Assembly: GCA_963781955.1 (NCBI GenBank) | Contig: CAWAHU010000001.1 | Span: 1,922,001 to 1,986,000, forward strand | DNA: 64,000 nucleotides | Reading direction: 5' to 3' | Source of the DNA: Bog-473 sp963781955 | GTDB lineage: Bacteria > Actinomycetota > Acidimicrobiia > Acidimicrobiales > RAAP-2 | Shown: positions 9,727 through 17,802 of the stretch, in pieces | Layout of the letters: each line of letters opens with the position of its first letter | Numbering within the stretch: position 1 is the stretch's first letter | Program-made: the position numbers and the translations under genes | Notes under the pieces: model-generated | Told to the model about the DNA's origin: nothing | Databases searched by the model: none | Seen by the model: the letters and a program-made list of their open reading frames with translations, nothing else

Positions 9727-10353
9727 GTGGTGGCGGGGTCCCGGATCGAGTTCGTCCTCTTCGACCTGGGTGGGGTGCTCGTCGACCCCGGTGGTGTGGG
9801 CCAGATGCGCGAGCTGAGCGGCATCGGGTCCGACGACGAGCTGTGGGCGCGTTGGCTGAGCTGCCGCTGGGTGCGCCGCTTCGAGGCCGGCGGGTGCTCG
9901 CCCGACGCCTTCGCTGCCGGCGTGGTCGAGGACTGGGGCCTGGACCTGGAGCCGGCGGCCTTCCTGGCTGCGTTCGGCAGCTGGCCGGGACGCCCCTACG
10001 ACGGGGCGCTCGAGCTCGTCGGCGACGTGCGCCGCCGCGTCCCCGTCGCCTGCCTCTCCAACATGAACGCCGTGCAGTGGGAGGCCCGTTACGAGTCGAC
10101 GTCGCTCGCCGGCACCTTCGACATGCGCTTCCTCTCCTTCGAACTGGGTCTGGTGAAGCCCGACCGCGAGATCTTCGAGGAGGTGGCGCGCCGACTGCCG
10201 GCCCCCCGTCACCGCGTGCTGTTCCTCGACGACAACATGGTCAACGTCGAGTCGGCGCGGACGACCGGCTTCGCGGCCGGGCACGTGCGCGGCGTGGCGG
10301 CGGCGCGGGACGCCCTGGCCGCGGCCGGCGTACTCGGGCCGCCGGCGCCCTGA
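9727..10353 (+). CDS. HAD-superfamily hydrolase
   Basis: The 208-residue product shows all four HAD motifs: FDLGGVLVD (nucleophile Asp, with Gly replacing the second Asp as in YihX-like members), CLSNMN (motif II Ser), LVKPDREIF (motif III Lys) and FLDDNMVNVESA (motif IV acidic pair). It probably dephosphorylates a small metabolite in the cytosol. GTG 9727 starts VVAGSRIEFVLFD, close to the first strand. It is divergent from the LLM oxidoreductase with a 108-base spacer in which no palindromic operator was seen. Confidence 0.82.
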   Translation: MVAGSRIEFVLFDLGGVLVDPGGVGQMRELSGIGSDDELWARWLSCRWVRRFEAGGCSPDAFAAGVVEDWGLDLEPAAFLAAFGSWPGRPYDGALELVGDVRRRVPVACLSNMNAVQWEARYESTSLAGTFDMRFLSFELGLVKPDREIFEEVARRLPAPRHRVLFLDDNMVNVESARTTGFAAGHVRGVAAARDALAAAGVLGPPAP

Positions 10354-10451
10354 GCGCACGGCTGAGCGCACGCACCGGGTGCACAGCTGTTGCACGCGTG
10401 CGTCGGACGTCGGACAGGCGCTTCCGCCACGGCCTGTGCCAACATGCCACC

Positions 10452-10874
10452 ATGGTTGCCAACGGCCCCGTGCTGCGTCTCTTGCCGAAGCTCGACGAGG
10501 ACGTCGCCTTCTTCTGGACGTCGGGCGAGGACGGTACCCTCCGGTTCCTCCGCTGCAACGCGTGCGGATTCCTCGTCCACCCGCCGGCGCCGGTCTGTCG
10601 CCGGTGCCTGTCGCGCGACGTGGCACCGGCCGCGGTGAGCGGACGGGGGCACGTCGAGTCCTTCACCGTGAACCACCAGCAGTGGATCCCGGGCAGCGAC
10701 CCCTACATCATCGCCTGGGTCTCCATCGACGAGCAGCCCGACGTGCGCCTCACCACGAACCTGGTCGACGTCGAGCCCGAGGACGTCCGCATCGGCATGC
10801 CGGTCCGGGTCGTCTTCGAGCACGTCGAGGACGTGTGGTTCCCGCTCTTCACGCCGGTGCCGGACGCGTCGTGA
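10452..10874 (+). CDS. DUF35 Zn-ribbon/OB-fold protein (acyl-CoA-associated)
   Basis: A 140-residue DUF35 protein. The rubredoxin-like zinc ribbon is CNACGFLVHPPAPVCRRC near residues 37-54, followed by an OB-fold starting GRGHVESFTVNHQQW. DUF35 proteins bind the CoA part of the substrate and form complexes with lipid-transfer thiolases; in mycobacteria ChsH2 DUF35 partners the Ltp2 aldolase in sterol side-chain degradation. The stop overlaps the GTG of the thiolase-like gene by four bases, which supports a complex here as well. Start ATG 10452. Confidence 0.88.
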   Translation: MVANGPVLRLLPKLDEDVAFFWTSGEDGTLRFLRCNACGFLVHPPAPVCRRCLSRDVAPAAVSGRGHVESFTVNHQQWIPGSDPYIIAWVSIDEQPDVRLTTNLVDVEPEDVRIGMPVRVVFEHVEDVWFPLFTPVPDAS

Positions 10875-12106
10875 GCCCGGCCCCGGCCTCCGAACCCCTC
10901 GAGCGACGTGCCGTCATCTCGGGCATCGGCCAGTCCGACGTCGGGCGACGGCTCGGCCGCTCCGAGCTCGACCTCACCATCGAGGCGGCCCAGGTGGCCA
11001 TCGCGGACGCCGGCCTGACCCGCGACGACATCGACGGGATCGCCACCTACCCGGGGATGGGCATGGGTCCCGGGGGGTTCGCCGGCCCGACCTCGCCCGA
11101 GGTGCAGGACGCCATGGGCCTGTCGCTGAACTGGCACGACGGCGGCGGCGAGGGTCCGGCCCAGATGCGGGCCGTGATGGCCGCCGCGCTGGCCGTGGCC
11201 GCCGGGCTGGCCCGACACGTGCTCGTCTACCGGACGGTGACCGAGGGCTCGGCCCAGGGCACCGGGGGGCGCCAGGGCATCGGCGGGTCGGGCGGGGGCG
11301 GGGGCGGCGTCCCCCGTTTCGGCGGCTTCATGCAGTGGACGCTCCCCTTCGGCGCGGTGTCGGCCGCCAACTGGCTGGCCCTGGTGGCCCAGCGCCGGTT
11401 CCACGAATTCGGCCTGACCCGCGAGCAGATGGGGCAGATCGCCATCAACAACCGGCGCAACGCCGGGCTGAACCCCAAGGCGATCTACACCGATCCCATG
11501 TCGATGGAGGACTACCTGGCGGCACGCATGATCACCTCGCCGCTGTGCCTCTTCGACTGCGACGCCCCGTGCGACGGGTCGACGGCGGTCATCGTCTCGC
11601 ACCGCGACGTGGCCGGCGACCTCGACCACCCCGCGGTGCAGATCAATGCCCTGGGCACCGCCCTGCGCGGGCGGCCGAGCTGGGACCAGTTCGACGACAT
11701 GACGACCATGGCGGCGCGCGACGCCGGTGCCGCCATGTGGAACCGTACCGACCTGCGGCCGGCCGACGTGGACACCGCGCAGCTCTACGACGGCTTCTCC
11801 ATCCTCACCATCGTGTGGCTCGAGGCCCTCGGCTTCTGCGGCCGCGGCGAGAGCGGCGCGTTCATCGAGGGCGGCGGCGCCATCGCCCGCGACGGCGTGC
11901 TCCCCTTGAACACCGCGGGCGGCCAGCTCTCGGCCGGGCGCCTGCACGGGTTCGGCCTCATCCATGAGGCCTGCCTCCAACTGCGCGGCGAGGCCGGCGC
12001 GCGTCAGGTCGTGCGCGCCGGGAACCGGAGCCCCGAGGTGGCCGCCGTGGCCAACGGCGGCGGGCCCATCGCCGGCACCATGCTGCTCACCCGGGGCGTG
12101 TCGTAG
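10871..12106 (+). CDS. Lipid-transfer protein / thiolase-like aldolase (Ltp2-like)
   Basis: The 411-residue thiolase-fold protein has an N-terminal strand AVISGIGQSDVGRR and late segments LYDGFSILTIVWLEALGF and NTAGGQLSAGRLHGFGLIHEA. No catalytic Cys of the biosynthetic or degradative thiolase type (xxCxSG) is visible at the usual place. The Tyr in the LYDGF segment fits Ltp2-type retro-aldolases, which cleave side-chain beta-hydroxyacyl-CoAs. A glycine-rich loop (GIGGSGGGGGGVPRFGG) near residues 135-155 is unusual. GTG 10871 overlaps the DUF35 stop. The 3' end overlaps the convergent GMC gene by 20 bases. Aldolase rather than thiolase activity is inferred from the DUF35 pairing. Confidence 0.8.
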   Translation: MSPAPASEPLERRAVISGIGQSDVGRRLGRSELDLTIEAAQVAIADAGLTRDDIDGIATYPGMGMGPGGFAGPTSPEVQDAMGLSLNWHDGGGEGPAQMRAVMAAALAVAAGLARHVLVYRTVTEGSAQGTGGRQGIGGSGGGGGGVPRFGGFMQWTLPFGAVSAANWLALVAQRRFHEFGLTREQMGQIAINNRRNAGLNPKAIYTDPMSMEDYLAARMITSPLCLFDCDAPCDGSTAVIVSHRDVAGDLDHPAVQINALGTALRGRPSWDQFDDMTTMAARDAGAAMWNRTDLRPADVDTAQLYDGFSILTIVWLEALGFCGRGESGAFIEGGGAIARDGVLPLNTAGGQLSAGRLHGFGLIHEACLQLRGEAGARQVVRAGNRSPEVAAVANGGGPIAGTMLLTRGVS

Positions 12107-13796
12107 CGGGGGCTGTAGGAGCGGGGCGTGTCGACGCCGCCGGCGCCGTCCCGGCCAGGTGGTGTGCGGCGCGCGCGGCGAGGGCCACCAGCGTGAGCGT
12201 CGGCCCATAGCCGGCCGAGGTGACGAAGACCGAGGAGTCGGCCACCACGACGTTGTCCAGCGCGTGCACCCGCCCCCAGCGGTCGACCACCGAGCTGGCC
12301 GGGTCGTCGCCCATGCGCGCCGTGCCCATGACGTGGCGGCTCTCGGGGATCGGCGTGGCCCCCACGCCGTGGTACGAGACACCCGGTGACGAGGTGTGGA
12401 TGACCCACTGGGCCCCCATCTCCTCGAGCACGGCCTGGAGGATCTTGCCGTGGTGCTTCGAGGCCACGAGCTCGTGGTGCCCCGGCTGGTAGGTGACGCG
12501 GGCTACCGGGAAACCTCGCGCGTCGCGCACCGACGGGCTCAGGTCGACGGTGTTCGTGGCGTAGGGCAGGTCCTCCCCCTGCATGATGAAGGCCCACATG
12601 CGCTCGCGCATGTTCGACTCACGCATGGCCTGCGCATGGTGGCGGCCCCACGGCGTGTGCCGGGCCTCCATGATGGGGAGTCCCCCGCCGCTGTGCTCGA
12701 CGAGGCCGCCCCGGATCCACGGAAGACCGGCCTCCGCCGCCGCTGCTCGCGCCGCGTCGTCCTGGATCATGGCGTCGTCGTGCACGTGAGTGACCGCCCG
12801 GCCCTTGTGCGGGTGCAGCCGCGTGTCGGCGAAGTGCCCGACGACGATGGTCTGGAAGTGCACCATGAGCGTGCGGCCGAGCTGCGGGTGCTCGAGGCCC
12901 GAGAGCAGCAAGATGCGCGGCGTCTCGATGGCCCCGCCGGCGACGATCACCACCTTGGCCGCCATGGTGTGCGTCGCCCCGTCGCGGTCGACGTACTCGA
13001 CCCCCGTGGCACGGCGTCCCTCGACGAGGATCCTGCTCACGTAGGTCTCGGGCATGAGCTCGGCCCGGCCGGTGGCCATGGCCCGGGTCAGCAGGGCCAC
13101 CGGATCGCCCTTGGCGTGGATGGGGCAACCGAAGAAGGCGCAGAACCCGCAGTTGTTGCAGGCGGGCCGGCCGTCGTAGGCGATGCTGTTGGCGGCCGTG
13201 GGCGCCTCGTAGGGGTGCAGGCCCATCCGATCCGCCGCCGCCGAGGACAGCACGGCGCCGTACATGGGGGCGCCCGGGGGCATGGGGAACGGGCCCGACC
13301 GCCACGCGGCGAACGGGTTGGCGCCCTCGCGGCCGGCCACGCCGATGGCCCGCTCGACCTCGGCGTAGTAGGGCTCGAGCTCGTCGTAGTCGAGCGGCCA
13401 GTCGTCGACGAGTGCGCCCTCCTGCGGCCCGAGCGTCGAGCGCAGGCGGAAGTCCTCCTGGCGGAACCGGGGCACCTTGCCGTCGGCGTGCGTCCCTCCC
13501 CCGCCCACCGTCGTCGGGATGGAGTTGACCTCGCCGACGTGCGTGTGCTCGCCCTCTTCGGCCGAGCGGCGGAAGGCGCGAGGCTCGACCAGCGGATCGG
13601 GACCGAGGAACCATCGCGAGATGAACTTGATCTCGTCGTTCGAGTAGTCGCCCGAGGGACGGGTGAGGTCGTCGGGTTCCAGCAGGTGGTTGCGCCCCTT
13701 CTCGAGGATCACCACCGACCACCCGGCGCGGGTCAGCACTTCGGCCGCCGTGGCACCCCCCGGGCCCGAGCCGATGATGACGGCGTCGGCCGTCAC
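12087..13796 (-). CDS. GMC-family FAD-dependent oxidoreductase
   Basis: The 569-residue flavoprotein begins with the dinucleotide-binding motif DAVIIGSGPGGATAAEVL and a typical strand-2 end VVILEKG. A cysteine cluster, ACNNCGFCAFFGCPIHAKGD, near residue 215 recalls gluconate/glucose dehydrogenase-like and choline-oxidase-like GMC members. The C-terminal block RVHALDNVVVADSSVFVTS is the classical GMC_oxred_C signature. It probably oxidises an alcohol or sugar-like substrate and passes electrons onward. GTG 13796 overlaps the stop of the small-subunit gene by four bases. No signal peptide is visible, so a cytosolic location is likely. Confidence 0.9.
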   Translation of the reverse strand: MTADAVIIGSGPGGATAAEVLTRAGWSVVILEKGRNHLLEPDDLTRPSGDYSNDEIKFISRWFLGPDPLVEPRAFRRSAEEGEHTHVGEVNSIPTTVGGGGTHADGKVPRFRQEDFRLRSTLGPQEGALVDDWPLDYDELEPYYAEVERAIGVAGREGANPFAAWRSGPFPMPPGAPMYGAVLSSAAADRMGLHPYEAPTAANSIAYDGRPACNNCGFCAFFGCPIHAKGDPVALLTRAMATGRAELMPETYVSRILVEGRRATGVEYVDRDGATHTMAAKVVIVAGGAIETPRILLLSGLEHPQLGRTLMVHFQTIVVGHFADTRLHPHKGRAVTHVHDDAMIQDDAARAAAAEAGLPWIRGGLVEHSGGGLPIMEARHTPWGRHHAQAMRESNMRERMWAFIMQGEDLPYATNTVDLSPSVRDARGFPVARVTYQPGHHELVASKHHGKILQAVLEEMGAQWVIHTSSPGVSYHGVGATPIPESRHVMGTARMGDDPASSVVDRWGRVHALDNVVVADSSVFVTSAGYGPTLTLVALAARAAHHLAGTAPAASTRPAPTAPATTRPG

Positions 13797-14356
13797 GGGC
13801 CCGAAACTTCGGCGTCGCTGTAGCCGCGTGGCTGCACGTCGCCGTCGTAGTCGATGGACGCCCACCCGACGCCGTCGCGGTTTCCCCCGTATTCGGGCGC
13901 GCCGTACATGCCCTCGCAGCAGTGTTCCCACAGCAGGGCGCAGAACTCCTCGTCGGCCCGGAGGCGGCGTCGCTGCTCCTTGCCGTCGACGTCGGTGAAG
14001 TCCTCACCCAGCGCGGCCAGCCCCTCGCGGTACCGCTGCTGGAGGCCGGTCACCGGACCGTTGAACTCGCGCTCGGGCCGGCCCTGGGAACCCTCGATCC
14101 GCGTCCGCCACGCCAGCTCGTCGAGCGGGCTGAGGGGTACGAACGACGTGAACCGGGCCTCACCACCGTGGCGCCCGGACGTCGGCCCACCGGCCCAGAT
14201 CCGGGGCGGGTCGAACGTGAAGGCGCCCAGGAAGCCGTCGATGTAGTCGGCCACCCCCGCCTCCTCTGCCCCCGGGGCGCCCTGGTCCGAGGGCAGCATC
14301 TGCGCGCAGGCGGCCCGCAGGACGGCGTACTGCTCTTCGGCCAGCCAGACGGGCAC
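13793..14356 (-). CDS. Gluconate 2-dehydrogenase subunit 3-like small subunit
   Basis: A 187-residue protein whose N-terminal half (LAEEQYAVLRAACAQMLPSD, then VADYIDGFLGAF) matches the helical gluconate 2-dehydrogenase subunit 3 family, the small partner of membrane GMC dehydrogenases. Unlike classical members it lacks a Tat signal. The C-terminal part contains FCALLWEHCCEGMYGAPEYGGN, typical of the family. It overlaps the GMC gene by four bases, so the two should form one enzyme. Regulation may involve the palindrome at 14391-14404, 35 bases upstream of the ATG. Confidence 0.8.
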   Translation of the reverse strand: MPVWLAEEQYAVLRAACAQMLPSDQGAPGAEEAGVADYIDGFLGAFTFDPPRIWAGGPTSGRHGGEARFTSFVPLSPLDELAWRTRIEGSQGRPEREFNGPVTGLQQRYREGLAALGEDFTDVDGKEQRRRLRADEEFCALLWEHCCEGMYGAPEYGGNRDGVGWASIDYDGDVQPRGYSDAEVSGP

Positions 14357-14369
14357 GCCGCAGAACGTA

Positions 14370-14419
14370 GCCCGCCCACCCGGGGTTTGCTGACGCCGGC
14401 GTCAGGTCAGTGGGCGGGC
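14370..14419. repeat. Inverted repeat enclosing a candidate operator
   Basis: The arms GCCCGCCCAC (14370-14379) and GTGGGCGGGC (14410-14419) are perfect 10-base complements separated by 30 bases, and the TGAC-N6-GTCA palindrome lies in that loop. It sits between the stop of the hydrolase gene and the start of the small-subunit gene, both on the minus strand. It could be a terminator for the former or a structured leader for the latter. Confidence 0.5.
14391..14404. promoter_or_regulatory. Candidate operator, TGACGCCGGCGTCA (site 2)
   Basis: A perfect 14-base palindrome upstream of the GMC oxidoreductase operon. It shares the TGAC-N6-GTCA frame and the CCGG centre of the other sites in the window. 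Confidence 0.6.
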
Positions 14420-14443
14420 CGCTCCTCCCCGCCGGCGCCCGGG

Positions 14444-15520
14444 TCAGGGTTCGGGGACGGCGCCGATCCGGTAGGCCAGCCACGTCAGCACGCGCTCGTT
14501 TGCATCGAGGAGGACCGTGACCAGGTTGCCCGTCTCACTCGCCTTGAAGTCGACGAGCCGGCACCAGTTCGTCGCCACTCGGAACCCGGGGCCGCGGTAG
14601 TGGCGCCCGGCCATCCGCGCCGGGGCCGCGGGCAGCCGCATGGCCCAGGCCACGAGGCTGCCGGCGATCTCGGGGAACGCGGCGTGCTCCACCATGACGT
14701 CCGCGTAGTCGCCGGCCACGACGTCAGCGATGTTCTCGAGCGCCTCGGAGCCGGCCTCGAAGTACTCGGAGTGGTCGCGGACCTCAGGGTGGTCCGGCGC
14801 GTTCGTGCTCATCCTGGTGCCCCCGAACGTGGGGGCGCTCGGTGCCGACCCGAAGATGCCGAGCTCGGCCATGGCGTCGCCCGGCGCCTGCTCGGCGAAG
14901 AAGTGCGCCTCGTCGAGATGGAGGTCGCGCAGCTCGTCGACGGTCATGCCGGGACTGCCGGCCACCACCACGTCGGTGACCTCGAGGCCGCAGTCGGCCA
15001 GGGCGGCCCCCAGCACGACGGAGCCGTAGCTGTGCGCCACCACCGTGAGCGTCTGCCCGGGGTCGATCTCGAGCGAGCCGATGAACGCGGTCAGCTCGCT
15101 CGCCGCGGTCACCAGGTCCGCGTCGCACACGATCGACCCCTCCGCCGCGGCCATGAGGTCGGGCGGGTTGTCGTAGCCCTTCCAGAGGATCACCGCCGTG
15201 TCCGGCGAAGCGTCGAAGAGGTTGATCGCACTCGGCACCCACTCGTGGCACATGTCGGTGCCGTCGCCCACGCCGGGGACCATGACCGCCACGTGCGCCG
15301 CCGACGCGGCGTCGCCGAACAGCAGCACGTAGTGCTGGAGCTGGGGCCGGTAGACCAGGATGTCGGCGCCGCAGGTGATCAGCGTCTCGAGGAGCGCCAC
15401 CCGCGCCTCGTCGCCCTCGACCGTCGCACCGGCCAGGTCCATCCGGACCGCGGCGAGGTTGCTGGCCGCACGACGGGTCAGCACCTCCCTACCGCGCATG
15501 GGCGAAACGTTAGGTGCCAC
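14444..15520 (-). CDS. Alpha/beta-hydrolase (DUF1023-like)
   Basis: A 358-residue protein with an alpha/beta-hydrolase core. The strand VAVMVPGVGDGTDM carries the oxyanion region, and LTVVAHSYGSVVLGAAL is the nucleophile elbow with Ser in HSYGS, the form typical of actinobacterial DUF1023 proteins. A later segment, VVVAGSPGMTVDEL, fits the strand after the elbow. No signal peptide is seen. GTG 15520 is the outermost start; ATG 15499 (MRGREVLTRR) is equally plausible. A 22-base tandem repeat separates it from the divergent transporter gene. Substrate unknown. Confidence 0.75.
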   Translation of the reverse strand: MAPNVSPMRGREVLTRRAASNLAAVRMDLAGATVEGDEARVALLETLITCGADILVYRPQLQHYVLLFGDAASAAHVAVMVPGVGDGTDMCHEWVPSAINLFDASPDTAVILWKGYDNPPDLMAAAEGSIVCDADLVTAASELTAFIGSLEIDPGQTLTVVAHSYGSVVLGAALADCGLEVTDVVVAGSPGMTVDELRDLHLDEAHFFAEQAPGDAMAELGIFGSAPSAPTFGGTRMSTNAPDHPEVRDHSEYFEAGSEALENIADVVAGDYADVMVEHAAFPEIAGSLVAWAMRLPAAPARMAGRHYRGPGFRVATNWCRLVDFKASETGNLVTVLLDANERVLTWLAYRIGAVPEP

Positions 15521-15528
15521 CCGACCTC

Positions 15529-15600
15529 CTCTTGGTGGATGTCTTCCTGGCTCTTGGTGGATGTCTTCCTGGGAGTTGATGGATGTCTTCCTGGGAGTTG
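15529..15600 (+). repeat. 22-bp tandem direct repeat, three copies
   Basis: Units begin at 15529, 15551 and 15573, with a partial fourth. The shared core is TGGATGTCTTCCTGG; the first two units start CTCTTGG and the third GAGTTGA. The array fills the spacer between the divergent hydrolase and transporter genes and ends about 20 bases before ATG 15619. Its T-rich composition contrasts with the surroundings. Confidence 0.85.
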
Positions 15601-15618
15601 TCGGTATCGTGTGGCCCC

Positions 15619-16498
15619 ATGGGTGATGCCCTGGCGATCGTCGCCGCCGTACTCTTCGCCTTCGGCACCGTGCTCCAGCAGAAGGGTGCGCTCAGCACCG
15701 AGGCGAAGGAGGACGACCCGCGCTTCTTGGTCCAGATCCTGCGCCGGCCGGTCTGGCTGGCCGGCGCCGTGATGCAGGCGACGGGCTGGGTCGTCCAGGC
15801 CGCCGCCCTGGATCGGGCGTCGCTCATCGTCGTGCAGTCCCTCTGCGCGCTCAGCCTGGTCATCGCGCTGCCTGTCGGCATCTGGCTGACCCACCAGCGC
15901 ATCGGGGCCCGCGAGGTCACCGGCGCCGCCCTGACGCTGATCGGCATCATCTTCTTCCTCGCCGCCGGCCAGCCTCAGGGTGGCAGCGACCAGGGGAGCG
16001 CCACCGCGTGGTGGATCGCCTGCCTCGGCACGGCCGCCCTCGTGGCCATCTTGTACCTCGTCGGCCGCAACTGGACGGGGTCGGCCAAGGCGCTGACCTT
16101 CGGCGCCGCGGCCGGCCTTGGCTACGGCCTCCAGTGTGCGGTCACCAAGACCTTCGTGAGCACGATCGGCAGCGGTGTGGTCGCGCTCCTCACGTCGTGG
16201 TCCGTGTACGTGCTGATCATCTCCGCCCTCAGCGGCTTCGCGCTGCAACAGTCGGCCCTCAAGACCGGCGTGCTGGCCCCCGCCATGGCGTCGAGCAACT
16301 CGGTGACCCTCTTCTCGAGCGTCATCCTCGGCATCGGCGTGTACGGCGAGACCCTCTCCCAGAGCGGAGGCGCTCACAGCGGGTCCGCGTCTGGTCGGCC
16401 TCGTCGTGGCCATCGTCGGGATCGCCTTCCTGGCCGGTGCCCAGGCGCCCGAGGAGGACGCCGCCCACGGAGCGCCGGGCCCGGCAGCGGCGGCCTGA
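15619..16498 (+). CDS. DMT/EamA-like membrane transporter (frameshifted near its end)
   Basis: The protein would be about 292 residues with eight to ten hydrophobic segments, beginning GDALAIVAAVLFAFGTVLQQ, with paired small-residue helices typical of the drug/metabolite transporter fold and of NIPA-like carriers. From ATG 15619 the frame is coding to about SQSGGAH (base 16375). Then the last helix continues in the next frame as RLVGLVVAIVGIAFLAGAQ, ending at TGA 16496-16498. One extra base between 16364 and 16382 explains this; the total length is one more than a multiple of three. Without correction the last helix is lost and an Arg-rich tail is added. Transported compound unknown. Confidence 0.7.
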
Positions 16499-16520
16499 CG
16501 TCCCCCGCCCCACGGCTCGC

Positions 16521-16590
16521 GGCAGACCGGCGCGGCAGACCGGCCGGCAGATCAGCGCCGGCAGATCAGCGCCGGCAGATCAGCGCGGCA
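16521..16590. repeat. Short tandem repeats across the stop codon of an ACAD gene
   Basis: Two copies of GGCAGACCGG (16521 and 16534) are followed by three 14-base units GGCAGATCAGCGCC from 16546. The stop codon of the minus-strand ACAD gene (16580-16582) lies within the last unit, so the repeat unit itself carries the stop. Confidence 0.75.
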
Positions 16591-17722
16591 GGCCCAGGAT
16601 GCGCCCGGCGATGATGTCGCGCTGCACCTGCGAGGTGCCCCCGGCGATGCTCGACGCCTTGCTCCACAGCCATTGGCGGGCCCAGGTTCCGGCCTCGCCC
16701 GCCGACGGGTCTCGCCCGGTCACCTCGAGCGCGGCGTCCGAGAGGTCCAGGGTCATCTGCGTCCAGGCCAGCTTGACCCAGCTCGACTCGGGCCCCGGCT
16801 CCTCACCGCGTCCGAGCCGCGTGAGCGTGCGCAGGTTGTGCAGGCGCAGTACGCCGAGGTCGACGTAGGCCCGCGCCAGCGCGTCGGCCACCAACGGGTC
16901 GTCGAGGGCGCCGTTGGCGAGCGCATCCTCGTAGAGGCGCGCCAGGTAGGTCTCGTGGACCACCTGCTCCTTGAAGGGGAAGTTCGTCCCGCGCTCGTGC
17001 GCCAGTGTCGAGCCCGCCACCGTCCAGCCCTGGCCCTCGGTGCCCACGACGTGCTCGGCGGGCACGAACACGTCGGTGAGGAACACCTCGTTGAACTCGG
17101 CGTCGCCGGTCATCTGCACCAGTGGGCGCACCTCGACGCCCGGGTCGGCCATGTCGACGACGAGCGCGGTGATGCCCTGCTGCGGGCGCGCCGCCTCGGG
17201 GTCGGTGCGGGCCAGGCACAGGCCCCACGTGGCGAACTGCGCGTACGACGTCCACACCTTGCGACCGGTGACGAGGTAGCCCCCCTCCACCGGGACGGCG
17301 CGCGTGGAGAGCGAAGCCAGGTCGCTCCCGGCGTCGGGCTCGCTGAACAGCTGGCACCAGATCTCCTCCGCCGAGAGGATGGGCGGCATGTAGCGCAGCC
17401 GCTGGTCCTCGGTGCCGTGGGCCAGCAGGGTGGGCCCGACCAGGTTGATGCCGACGCGGTTCACCGGCTGGGGCGCTGCCGAGCGCGCGTACTCGGTCTG
17501 GTAGAGCGCCACCTGCACGGGCGTGGCGCTGCGACCGCCGTACGCGCTGGGCCAGTGCACCCCCACCCAGCGGTCGGCGGCCAGGGTGGCCTGCCACCGG
17601 CGCCCCCAGGCCACCTCGTCGGCCAGGTCCGAGAACGCCGGGGGCTCGTGGTCGTGCGCCGCCAGCCACTGCCGGAACGAGGACGCGAACTCCTCGTCCT
17701 CGGGGTTCAGCGCGAGGTCCAC
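16580..17722 (-). CDS. Acyl-CoA dehydrogenase (FadE-type, large-chain-like)
   Basis: This 380-residue flavoenzyme should catalyse alpha,beta-dehydrogenation of an acyl-CoA in the cytosol. FAD and substrate motifs are visible: QLFSEPDAGSDLASL near residue 127, GRKVWTSYAQFATWGLCLA near 155, and the C-terminal block SIAGGTSQVQRDIIAGRILG. The canonical catalytic Glu before GTS is Gly, as in mycobacterial FadE chains that act as part of alpha2-beta2 enzymes or use another base. It begins at GTG 17722 and is divergent from the CoA ligase, sharing the palindrome at 17758-17771. It is closely similar in these motifs to the ACAD at 20738-21916. Confidence 0.92.
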   Translation of the reverse strand: MDLALNPEDEEFASSFRQWLAAHDHEPPAFSDLADEVAWGRRWQATLAADRWVGVHWPSAYGGRSATPVQVALYQTEYARSAAPQPVNRVGINLVGPTLLAHGTEDQRLRYMPPILSAEEIWCQLFSEPDAGSDLASLSTRAVPVEGGYLVTGRKVWTSYAQFATWGLCLARTDPEAARPQQGITALVVDMADPGVEVRPLVQMTGDAEFNEVFLTDVFVPAEHVVGTEGQGWTVAGSTLAHERGTNFPFKEQVVHETYLARLYEDALANGALDDPLVADALARAYVDLGVLRLHNLRTLTRLGRGEEPGPESSWVKLAWTQMTLDLSDAALEVTGRDPSAGEAGTWARQWLWSKASSIAGGTSQVQRDIIAGRILGLPR

Positions 17723-17757
17723 GCCGGCACCGTCGCCTTCGGCCTTGTCCGCCGTCC

Positions 17758-17771
17758 TGACATCGGCGTCA
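17758..17771. promoter_or_regulatory. Candidate operator, TGACATCGGCGTCA (site 3)
   Basis: The site lies in the spacer between the divergent ACAD (start 17722) and CoA ligase (start 17803), 35 and 31 bases from the two starts. It could control both promoters. Confidence 0.6.
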
Positions 17772-17802
17772 CGTTAGCGGCGCCGGGGTAGCGTGCCCTG
17801 CC

